12,788 nucleotides of DNA from Bacteroidota bacterium (GTDB lineage Bacteria > Bacteroidota > Ignavibacteria > UBA10030 > F1-140-MAGs086): NCBI GenBank assembly GCA_005792205.1, contig SXSO01000107.1, forward strand, positions 1 to 12,788. The letters are read 5' to 3'. Of the stretch, positions 1 to 6,262 are shown piece after piece. The first letter of the stretch is position 1. Every line of letters starts with the position of its first letter. The position numbers and the translations under genes were made by a program. The notes beneath the pieces are model-generated. The model worked only from the letters and a program-made list of their open reading frames with translations. It searched no databases and had not been told where the DNA came from.

Positions 1-58
1 ATGAATAAATTCTCCAACACACAAATTGGAATAATTCCCCGTCTCTAAAAAACAAAAA

Positions 59-90
59 TGGGACACAAATAAACTTCGTGTCCCAATTTT
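59..90. terminator. Bidirectional hairpin terminator
   Basis: An 8-bp perfect stem, TGGGACAC (59-66) paired with GTGTCCCA (78-85), encloses an 11-nt loop. Read on the minus strand, the stem is followed by TTTTTGTTTTTT, a good U-tract, 26 nt after the stop of the secreted HKD protein gene. Read on the plus strand, it is followed by AATTTTTA, so it could also end a convergent gene lying left of the window. It is by far the most GC-rich element in its surroundings. Confidence 0.75.
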
Positions 91-110
91 TAACGACGAT
101 AACTAAAAAC

Positions 111-3100
111 TTATTTTATCAAAATCATTTTCTTCATTTCGGAAAAATTATTTGTTGTCAATTTGTAAAAATAAATTCCACTGTTTAAATTATTTGCGTC
201 AAAATCAGTTTCGTAATATCCAACATTTTGGTTTTCATTTACAAGTGTTTTTATTTCACGTCCTAAAATATCAAACACTTTTAAATTTACAAATCCACTT
301 TTTACAATTTCATATTTTATTTTTGTTTTCGGATTAAATGGGTTTGGAAAATTTTGTTGCAATAAAAATTTAGTTGGAAAACTATTTTCCAAAACAGAAA
401 GCACAATTGTATCACTTCCTCCATAATCATAATAACGTTGAGCAAACTCCTGTAAATATTGGTTCGCAATAGAATTATTTTGTATCAAAACTATATTTTC
501 ATCATTTGAACCTTCACCACTATTTGTCCAATTCATAGAACCCGTCCAAACATGCGAAGACAAATTATTTCCTAATACATCAAAAATTGCATACTTGTGA
601 TGCAAAGTTCCTCCAGAAGTTTTCAATTTTACATCAATTCCATTATTTATAAGTTGTTGATAAACATTTCCCAAATCGGTATTGCTATCCATTGCACCAC
701 GAACTTTTTTTCCATTCAATTTTATTTTGATAATAGAATCAGCAAGTTGATATTGAGTAAAACCAAAAAGTGAAAATGCCATATCATTTTGAGTTTCAGA
801 AATAAGTTTTTTAAGTCGCGAAGAAGTTTTATCAGAAGGACTAAAATAAATTTCAACTTGATTATTATTCACAAGAAATTTATGTGGAGTGTTGTTTAGT
901 TTTCTTGCACCAAATCTAGATAAAATTGCATTTGGAACATCAGAATTGCTTCCCCACATTTCTTCAAATTCTTTTGTGAAAGTATTTGCCATTGAAACAT
1001 CTTGAATTTCAATAGCATTTTGATTATCACTTTGAGTTCCTTGTTGACTTGGATTCCAAGAACCCGTCCAAACCCAAACACTTTCAGGACTTCCTCCTCT
1101 TCCATCAAATACAAAAAACTTATTATGCATATAACCACTTCCAGTATTATTTCCGTATTGATCTGTGATTAAGGTAATTCCATTTTGTTGAAGAATTGCA
1201 AACGCATTTGATTGTGAATTATCTGCTTCACAAATAACTCTGACTTTTACTCCACGATTATTTTTCGCAGCAACAAGTGCAGTTGCAATTATTTCTCCTT
1301 CATTTCCTCCACTCAAACTGTAAAGTGTAGCATCTATTGAATGATGAGAAGAATTTATTCTATTCAAAATTTTTTGAATTAAATTTGTGTTTCCATTTGC
1401 AATAGTTCCAGATGAAACACCACTAAAAATACTTTTATTGAAATATGCGTTTATTGTTCCAGATGATTGCGATTGTGAAGTTGTGGAAACAAAAATGTTA
1501 TTTGCATAACAAGTATCGTTTAAAGAATCAGAAAATGCTTTCGCAAAATAAATTGTTGCAGGAGATAATCCCGTAATATTTACAGAGTGATTTGTAGTTG
1601 GAGTTGAGTTTCCAAAAATTCCAAGTTCATAATTTTCAGTTGTACCAACTTTAACAAATGAAGATGAGTTTTTCTTTGTTGTCCAATTTATTGTTAAAGA
1701 AGTTTGCGATAAATTTGTTTCATTTGGAACTGAAGTAATTGTAGGACCACACGAAGCAACATCATTTAAACTTCGTGGAAGAATTTGATATCCACTCAAA
1801 TAGGGAAGAGAATTATCATATTGTCCAACAACACCAATAATATCAAATTCATCTTGTGGGGCAACTGTTCCACATAAGTCAGTATTGTTATCAACACGAG
1901 TTTCTATGTATCCAAAGTTATCATATAATCTATAATTTTTTCCAGTAGTTCCACAATCAAAAATTGCTATTGGATTTCCAAACGTATCACGTACAACTAC
2001 ATTTTCAATTTTGACCAAAAGTCCTTCAACAGATTCATTCAGTTGTTGCGTGTTTATCAAAATTGGTTCAACACTATTTCCATTACTTACAATTGAATGA
2101 AGAGTTAAATTTGTAAGTTCAGTGAGTCCATTATATAGTTCTACAGTTCCAGTAACAAGAACTTCATCACCAATTGTAACAGAGTTTGAAAAATTAGAAC
2201 CATAAAGAGCAACACCTCCAGTATTATCTTGAATATAAGATGGACCTCCAAACTGCGATGCAACAGTTACAATACCTTGAATTGTTGCAAGTTGTGAAGT
2301 CATAAGTGGTACTCCATTTGAATCAATTTCTTTGATTTGCGAAATTGAAACTGCAGTTCCAATTACATTCATTGATGGAATTGGATTTACATTTGCAAAA
2401 CTTTCGCATTTTGTTTGAACATAAAAGTTGTAAATTCCAGTTGAAGAAGGAGTTGTTATGTTGTTAATTGTAATTTCTGATGAATCCAAAGTAAATGAAA
2501 CGTTTGCAAATAAAATTGTGTCATTTGTTACAGAAAGATTTGCAACTATATTTGTTGCAGTGATGCTATTTGAATTTTGGTTCCAATCAAATTCGGATGG
2601 AATGACAATTCTCAAATCAGAAATTGTTTGATTCAAATCTCGTTTAAAATTTATTACAATTAAAGTATCAAGATTTCCATTGAGTGTATTTGGAAAAACT
2701 GTTGCAATTCCACTTCCGTTACATAATACTGGTTCTGGATTGCTAGAAGAGTTTTGTGGATTTCTTCCGCAAGTTCTAATTACAAAATCGTTGCAATTTT
2801 GTTCTGAATCAAAACCATTTCCCATAAGTGAATGAGGTCCACTGTCGCAAAGTGAATCACTTGTTGAATTAAAATTGTATTTTCTTTCAATGCTATTATT
2901 GTTTACACTTGTTCCATGAGCAGGAGCAGGACATCCTTCGGGATCAATTGCAGTTCCGTAACCAACTTTATCAATCACAGAAGAAGTGAGAGTATTATAT
3001 AATCGCAAATGCCCTCCATCGTTTGCAATTCCTGCACTCCATTCCATTGGATGATAATCAGGAATTACTTGTCCAATATAATTTGGAGATACAATGAGAA

Positions 3101-3356
3101 AAAAACTTTTTGGAGGAATTGATTTTCCTTGTGGAATATTTGCACGAGTTGACCAAGTTGTTCCACTTGCAGATTTGTATTCAATTTTCCAATTTGATAT
3201 ATCAACTGTTGCATCAGTTGGATTGTAAAGTTCAACAAATTCATCAGAACTATTTGCTTGACTGCGAGTTGCAATTTCAGAAATTACAATGTGTTCAGTT
3301 TGGGCAAATGATTTCAACGCAAATAGAATGAATAGATAAATTATTTTTTTTGTCAT
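111..3356 (-). CDS. Secreted lamin-tail / OB-fold / double-HKD phospholipase D-family protein with T9SS sorting tail
   Basis: Predicted exported hydrolase of 1081 residues. A signal peptide (about 1-19: Lys-Lys, hydrophobic core, likely cut after SFA) leads into a lamin-tail domain (about 22-150, with 'DEFVELYNPT'). An unassigned beta-rich stretch (about 205-330) is followed by a DUF5689/OB-fold-like region (about 338-530, 'YIQDNTGGVALYG') and an Fn3-like module (about 537-630). Two PLD-superfamily domains follow, each with an intact HxK(x)4D motif: H744/K746/D751 and H919/K921/D926. Each is followed by a matching 'WTGS.N' segment. The C-terminus (about 1000-1081, 'FPNPFNP', 'LGREIKTLVN', 'SGIYFYKL') is a type A T9SS sorting domain, so the protein should be released or anchored at the cell surface. 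Two HKD motifs in one chain can form one active site. Lamin-tail and OB-like modules commonly accompany extracellular nucleases, so I infer a secreted nuclease; a phospholipase is the alternative. The start ATG lies 20 nt behind a tRNA on the same strand. Confidence 0.9.
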   Translation of the reverse strand: MTKKIIYLFILFALKSFAQTEHIVISEIATRSQANSSDEFVELYNPTDATVDISNWKIEYKSASGTTWSTRANIPQGKSIPPKSFFLIVSPNYIGQVIPDYHPMEWSAGIANDGGHLRLYNTLTSSVIDKVGYGTAIDPEGCPAPAHGTSVNNNSIERKYNFNSTSDSLCDSGPHSLMGNGFDSEQNCNDFVIRTCGRNPQNSSSNPEPVLCNGSGIATVFPNTLNGNLDTLIVINFKRDLNQTISDLRIVIPSEFDWNQNSNSITATNIVANLSVTNDTILFANVSFTLDSSEITINNITTPSSTGIYNFYVQTKCESFANVNPIPSMNVIGTAVSISQIKEIDSNGVPLMTSQLATIQGIVTVASQFGGPSYIQDNTGGVALYGSNFSNSVTIGDEVLVTGTVELYNGLTELTNLTLHSIVSNGNSVEPILINTQQLNESVEGLLVKIENVVVRDTFGNPIAIFDCGTTGKNYRLYDNFGYIETRVDNNTDLCGTVAPQDEFDIIGVVGQYDNSLPYLSGYQILPRSLNDVASCGPTITSVPNETNLSQTSLTINWTTKKNSSSFVKVGTTENYELGIFGNSTPTTNHSVNITGLSPATIYFAKAFSDSLNDTCYANNIFVSTTSQSQSSGTINAYFNKSIFSGVSSGTIANGNTNLIQKILNRINSSHHSIDATLYSLSGGNEGEIIATALVAAKNNRGVKVRVICEADNSQSNAFAILQQNGITLITDQYGNNTGSGYMHNKFFVFDGRGGSPESVWVWTGSWNPSQQGTQSDNQNAIEIQDVSMANTFTKEFEEMWGSNSDVPNAILSRFGARKLNNTPHKFLVNNNQVEIYFSPSDKTSSRLKKLISETQNDMAFSLFGFTQYQLADSIIKIKLNGKKVRGAMDSNTDLGNVYQQLINNGIDVKLKTSGGTLHHKYAIFDVLGNNLSSHVWTGSMNWTNSGEGSNDENIVLIQNNSIANQYLQEFAQRYYDYGGSDTIVLSVLENSFPTKFLLQQNFPNPFNPKTKIKYEIVKSGFVNLKVFDILGREIKTLVNENQNVGYYETDFDANNLNSGIYFYKLTTNNFSEMKKMILIK

Positions 3357-3376
3357 AGTGATTATTTTATTTTTTG

Positions 3377-3449
3377 TACCCTTGACAAGAATTGAACTTG
3401 TATTGGAAGTTTAGGAAACTTCAGTTCTATCCAATTGAACTACAAGGGC
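3377..3449 (-). tRNA. tRNA-Arg (anticodon CCT)
   Basis: The minus strand folds as a complete 73-nt cloverleaf. The acceptor is GCCCTTG/CAAGGGT, with a G1-U72 wobble. The D arm is GTTC-AATTGGATA-GAAC, containing the conserved GG and an A at position 20, a known arginine identity base. The anticodon arm is GAAGT-TTCCTAA-ACTTC, giving anticodon CCT. The variable loop has 4 nt, the T arm is ACAAG-TTCAATT-CTTGT, and the discriminator is A. The next bases are CAA, so CCA is not encoded. It reads AGG, which appears rare in the neighbouring genes: I noticed examples in the kinase and in the second lipoprotein, while AGA and CGT are commoner. I found no convincing promoter 5' of it. On its 3' side only 20 AT-rich nt separate it from the secreted protein start. 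Confidence 0.93.
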
Positions 3450-3501
3450 AAATATTTTCTATAAAAATAAGAAAACAAATATGGATTTTTTAATATAATA
3501 A

Positions 3502-3531
3502 TTTTAGGAAAATTTTACTTTTTTCCTAAAA
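3502..3531. promoter_or_regulatory. 11-bp perfect inverted repeat in divergent spacer (candidate operator)
   Basis: TTTTAGGAAAA (3502-3512) and TTTTCCTAAAA (3521-3531) are exact reverse complements around an 8-nt spacer. They lie 50 nt before the Lrp/AsnC-family start and about 50 nt before the tRNA-Arg on the other strand. Neither strand shows a T-run directly after the stem, so a terminator is unlikely. The inner part, TAG then ten A/T-rich bases then CT, resembles the TAG...CT pattern of the E. coli Lrp site but with one extra base. Position and symmetry suggest an autoregulatory operator for the adjacent Lrp-type gene. A simple mRNA hairpin is the alternative. Confidence 0.4.
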
Positions 3532-3581
3532 AAATTTTGTTATTCAAGTATTTTGCCTTATATTTTTCTAAAAATTTTTAA

Positions 3582-4040
3582 ATGGGATTAAAAATAGATA
3601 AAATAGACAGACAAATTTTAGAACTTATTCAAGAAAACGGTAGAATAAAACAAAGTGAACTTGCTCATAAAGTAAAACTCAGTGAACCATCACTTGGTGA
3701 AAGATTAAAACATCTTGAAGAAAAAAAAATAATTGAAAAATATTTTGCAAAAGTAAATCCCAAAAAACTTGGAAAAGATATTGCTGCATTTATTGAAGTA
3801 AAAGTGGATTCTTCCAAACACTATGTCAATTTTATTCAATCGTGTTATTTAAATCCTGAAATACTTGAATGTCATGCGGTTACAGGAAATGGTTCGCATA
3901 TACTCAAAATTAGAACGGAAAATACTGCATCTCTTGAAAAACTTCTTTCTACAATTCAAAAATGGAAAGGTGTTACAAGCACTCGTACAAGTTTAGTTCT
4001 TTCTACTCACAAAGAAACTATGAAAATATCAACTTTGTAA
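3582..4040 (+). CDS. Lrp/AsnC-family transcriptional regulator
   Basis: DNA-binding regulator of 152 residues, the usual length for the family. Residues about 4-62 form the winged helix-turn-helix: 'DRQILELIQENGRIKQ' opens the domain and 'SEPSLGERLKHLEEKKII' holds the recognition helix and wing. Residues about 68-140 form the RAM ligand-binding/oligomerisation domain, with 'ECHAVTGNGSHILKIR' at the usual effector loop. The common GDYD form of that loop is replaced by GNGSH, so the ligand cannot be guessed. No Shine-Dalgarno sequence precedes the ATG; the upstream bases are all A/T. It is followed after 36 nt, in the same frame and strand, by glutamine synthetase, which it probably regulates together with itself. 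Control of nitrogen assimilation in response to an amino acid is inferred from family and position. Confidence 0.92.
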   Translation: MGLKIDKIDRQILELIQENGRIKQSELAHKVKLSEPSLGERLKHLEEKKIIEKYFAKVNPKKLGKDIAAFIEVKVDSSKHYVNFIQSCYLNPEILECHAVTGNGSHILKIRTENTASLEKLLSTIQKWKGVTSTRTSLVLSTHKETMKISTL

Positions 4041-4076
4041 ATCATCATCATTATTCACAAATAAATTTATACTTCT

Positions 4077-5501
4077 ATGAAACTTAAACTTAATTTTCCA
4101 TCACTTCACAACGAAAAAGAAATTTCCAATTTTATTCAACAACACAACATTCGTATAATTGATTTTCGTTTTGTGGATTTATTTGGACAGTGGCAACATT
4201 TTTCAGTTTCTGCAAGTGAAATATCTCACGATATTTTTGTCAACGGTCACGGATTTGATGGTTCAAGTATAAAGGGTTTTCAACAAATTCATGAAAGTGA
4301 TATGCTTGTAATTCCTGATACTACAACGGCATTTCTTGATCCATTTAGCGAACTTCAAACACTTGTTTTGATTTGTAATATTTTTGATCCAATTACAAGA
4401 ATTCCATATAATAAAGATGCTCGTTATATTGCTCAAAAAGCAGAACAATTTTTACTGAAATCAAAAATTGGAACTTCTGCATATTTTGGTCCTGAACCAG
4501 AATTTTTTATTTTTGATTCTGCACAATTTCAATACGGAAATAATTTTTCATTTCACGAAATTGATTCAATTGAAGGTGAATGGAATAGTGATAGCGAAGG
4601 AAATTTTGGATATACAAATAGAACGAAAGAAGGATATTTTCCACTTTCTCCGCACGACACTTTGCAAGATATTAGAAATGAAATGATGGTTACACTTGAA
4701 AACATTGGAATTAAAACTGAAGTTCATCATCATGAAGTTGGTGGATGTGGTCAAACTGAAATTGGTATGCGACTTGACACACTTTTAAATATGGCAGATA
4801 AAGTGATGAAATTCAAATACATCACAAAAAATGTTGCGAAAAAAAATAACAAAACTGTAACGTTTATGCCAAAACCAATTTTTGGTGATAATGGAAGTGG
4901 AATGCATGTTCATCAAAGTATTTGGAAAAACAATGAAACACTTTTTGCGGGAAACGAATATGCGGGATTGAGTAAGACAGCATTGTATTATATTGGTGGA
5001 TTGCTCAAACACGCAAAATCGCTTTGTGCATTTGGAAATCCTACAACTAATTCATATAAACGTCTTGTTCCGGGATTTGAAGCACCAGTAAATCTTGCGT
5101 ATTCAAAAGGAAACAGAAGTGCATCTGTTCGCATTCCAATGTATTCAATGTCAAAAAAATCTAAACGTGTTGAATTTAGATGTCCTGATCCAACTGCGAA
5201 TCCATATATTATTTTTTCTGCAATGCTGCTTGCTGGAATTGATGGAATTAAAAATAAAATTGATCCAGGAACTCCAATTGATTTGGATATTTATCATTTG
5301 CAAAATAGCAAGATTTCAACAACACCTGTTTCACTTGACGAAGCATTAAATCATTTGGAAAAAGATTACGAATATTTATTTCAAGGAAATGTATTTACAA
5401 AAGATGTAATTGAAACTTGGATTGATATAAAACGAAAAGAATCTCAAGAAAATAATATTCGTCCAACACCGTTTGAGTTTATAAACTATTATGGTTTGTA
5501 A
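4077..5501 (+). CDS. glnA: Type I glutamine synthetase
   Basis: ATP-dependent ligation of ammonia to glutamate, a cytoplasmic dodecameric enzyme. The 474-residue length matches GSI. The N-terminal beta-grasp region contains 'RFVDLFGQWQHF' and the latch 'FDGSSIKGF'. Active-site elements follow in order: 'FGPEPEFFIFD' (137-147, metal-binding Glu), 'HHHEVGGCGQTEIG', 'FGDNGSGMHVHQS' (His at 277 and 279), 'NPTTNSYKRLVPGFEAP', 'NRSASVRIP' (from 346) and 'RVEFRCPDPTANPY'. Tyr406 in 'DLDIYHLQ' aligns by context with the E. coli adenylylation tyrosine (Tyr397, 'NLYDLP'), so the protein resembles the adenylylatable GSI-beta type. No adenylyltransferase or PII gene is in the window to support that control. 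The ATG at 4077 gives the expected short N-terminus. A strong terminator follows 27 nt after the stop. Confidence 0.96.
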   Translation: MKLKLNFPSLHNEKEISNFIQQHNIRIIDFRFVDLFGQWQHFSVSASEISHDIFVNGHGFDGSSIKGFQQIHESDMLVIPDTTTAFLDPFSELQTLVLICNIFDPITRIPYNKDARYIAQKAEQFLLKSKIGTSAYFGPEPEFFIFDSAQFQYGNNFSFHEIDSIEGEWNSDSEGNFGYTNRTKEGYFPLSPHDTLQDIRNEMMVTLENIGIKTEVHHHEVGGCGQTEIGMRLDTLLNMADKVMKFKYITKNVAKKNNKTVTFMPKPIFGDNGSGMHVHQSIWKNNETLFAGNEYAGLSKTALYYIGGLLKHAKSLCAFGNPTTNSYKRLVPGFEAPVNLAYSKGNRSASVRIPMYSMSKKSKRVEFRCPDPTANPYIIFSAMLLAGIDGIKNKIDPGTPIDLDIYHLQNSKISTTPVSLDEALNHLEKDYEYLFQGNVFTKDVIETWIDIKRKESQENNIRPTPFEFINYYGL

Positions 5502-5528
5502 ATAATTTTGTTAGTAAATATGTTGTTC

Positions 5529-5571
5529 AAAAGTGTTTTATATTTTTTTATGTAAAACACTTTTTGTTTTT
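5529..5571 (+). terminator. Rho-independent terminator after glnA
   Basis: A perfect 12-bp stem, AAAAGTGTTTTA (5529-5540) with TAAAACACTTTT (5553-5564), encloses a 12-nt loop and runs into TTTTTGTTTTT. It starts 27 nt after the glutamine synthetase stop. It closes the two-gene regulator/glnA unit and separates it from the long array beginning at 5852. The left arm begins with an A-run, so the stem could also work, more weakly, on the other strand. Confidence 0.88.
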
Positions 5572-5601
5572 ATAAATGGGAAATATGTTATTTTCAATAA
5601 A

Positions 5602-5630
5602 TTGGAAAACAATATTTTGATATAATTTTG
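5602..5630 (+). promoter_or_regulatory. Candidate Bacteroidota-type promoter (TTG ... TAnnTTTG)
   Basis: TAATTTTG at 5623-5630 fits the Bacteroidota -7 consensus TAnnTTTG exactly, and TTG at 5602-5604 lies 18 nt upstream, close to the usual -33 spacing. Transcription would start near 5635-5638 and give a leader of roughly 215 nt before the DUF454 gene, covering the GTAACT repeat cluster. Such motifs arise often by chance in AT-rich DNA, so the call rests on position and on the two-part match. Confidence 0.35.
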
Positions 5631-5698
5631 GATAGTATTTATAAGGCAAAAATTAGATTTGTTTATTTAAAAGTTCCGTTTCGGTTAGAAAAAGTCGT

Positions 5699-5751
5699 TT
5701 ACGTAACTTAAAAAGGTAACTAAAACCTATTATTGTTAATATCTAAGTTAC
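5699..5751. repeat. Cluster of GTAACT motifs, two direct and one inverted
   Basis: GTAACTTA (5703-5710) and GTAACTAA (5716-5723) are direct repeats 13 nt apart. TAAGTTAC (5744-5751) is the exact reverse complement of the first copy. The first copy also overlaps the 8-bp palindrome TTACGTAA (5699-5706). As RNA, the outer copies could pair over 8 bp around a small AGGT-AACTAAA-ACCT hairpin (5714-5728). As DNA, the spacing could suit a regulator binding several sites. It lies downstream of the promoter candidate at 5602-5630. Confidence 0.4.
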
Positions 5752-5810
5752 TTCATAAATAAAAAAAAATAGCCAAAATTTTAAATTTTCAAATTGAATT
5801 TTTGTTGCTG

Positions 5811-5816
5811 TATAAT
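5811..5816 (+). promoter_or_regulatory. Alternative -10-like TATAAT
   Basis: A perfect TATAAT sits 35 nt before the DUF454 start, with TTCAAA (5788-5793), a four-of-six match to TTGACA, 17 nt upstream. This is the sigma-70 layout of proteobacteria rather than the Bacteroidota layout, so it is a weaker candidate than 5602-5630. It would give a short leader that excludes the repeat cluster. Confidence 0.2.
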
Positions 5817-5851
5817 TTTTTTATATTTTTCCAAAATTTTATTTTAAGTTT

Positions 5852-6262
5852 ATGATAGATATACATTCCACAAAAATGCATTCATCTTTTTTTGAGAAAA
5901 AAATTGTAAGATGGACACTAATTTTTGCAGGAAGTGTTTTTGTTGGAATTGGAATATTGGGAATTTTTCTTCCACTTCTTCCAACTACAATATTTTTTAT
6001 ACTTGCATCTTGGTGTTATGCAAGAAGTTCTCAAAAGTTTTACAATAAATTTTCGAACAATAAATTTTTTGGAAAATATTTAAACACAAAAAAAGAAGGA
6101 ACATCACTTGCTACAAAAATTTTTACAATTTCATTTTTGTGGATTGGAATTTCATATTCGTTTTTCTTTGCAACATCTTCATTAGTTGTTCGTTTGATAC
6201 TATTGGTAATAGCACTTTCCGTAGCCATTCATATTGTTTTGCTTCCTTCACGGAAAAAATAA
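5852..6262 (+). CDS. DUF454 (YbaN-like) small integral membrane protein
   Basis: Inner-membrane protein of 136 residues whose molecular function is not established for the family. The signature is clear: a Gly-rich hydrophobic segment, then 'LPLLPTTIFFILASWCYARSS' in outline (Leu-Pro-Leu-Leu-Pro-Thr-Thr, then Cys-Tyr-Ala-Arg-Ser-Ser), then a polar linker with 'FGKYL'. Hydrophobic spans are at about 20-53, 85-104 and 110-131. The N-terminus is polar, and a second Met at position 9 could be the true start; no ribosome binding site decides between them. The stop TAA is followed at once, in the same frame, by the ATG of the kinase gene, so the two are surely co-transcribed and probably translationally coupled. 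This suggests, without proving, a shared task at the membrane. Confidence 0.85.
   Translation: MIDIHSTKMHSSFFEKKIVRWTLIFAGSVFVGIGILGIFLPLLPTTIFFILASWCYARSSQKFYNKFSNNKFFGKYLNTKKEGTSLATKIFTISFLWIGISYSFFFATSSLVVRLILLVIALSVAIHIVLLPSRKK

Larger units (their letters stand above)
5572..5851. other. Gene-free stretch before the nine-gene array
   Basis: I found no supportable coding sequence here: the plus-strand ATG at 5585 is followed by a stop after 11 codons, and the minus strand shows no longer frame. The ends are nearly pure A/T, whereas about 5671-5752 is visibly richer in G and C and carries the repeated GTAACT motifs annotated separately. The stretch most likely holds the promoter and a long 5' leader for the DUF454/kinase array, or a small untranslated RNA. 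I could not match it to a known riboswitch. Confidence 0.6.

Noticed and set aside
1..48. Open plus-strand frame of 15 codons ending at TAA 46-48, possibly a gene start or the tail of an upstream gene
   Set aside because: Too short to judge: the ATG is the first base of the window and nothing recognisable is encoded. It is kept only as a hint for the bidirectional terminator.
896..1138. 80-codon minus-strand frame inside the secreted HKD protein gene
   Set aside because: It lies wholly within a gene with clear domains across the same bases, and its translation shows only low-complexity, frame-shifted sequence.
3377..3449. tRNA on the plus strand at the same place
   Set aside because: The plus strand also forms the stems, but its loops lack the T-loop TTCAA and D-loop GG in the right places. 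Only the minus strand gives a proper tRNA.
3502..3531. Terminator reading of the 11-bp inverted repeat
   Set aside because: No T-run follows the stem on either strand, and it lies upstream, not downstream, of both flanking genes.
5572..5851. tRNA, riboswitch or mobile-element remnant in the gene-free stretch
   Set aside because: No cloverleaf, T-loop consensus, known riboswitch core, terminal inverted repeat or transposase fragment could be recognised.
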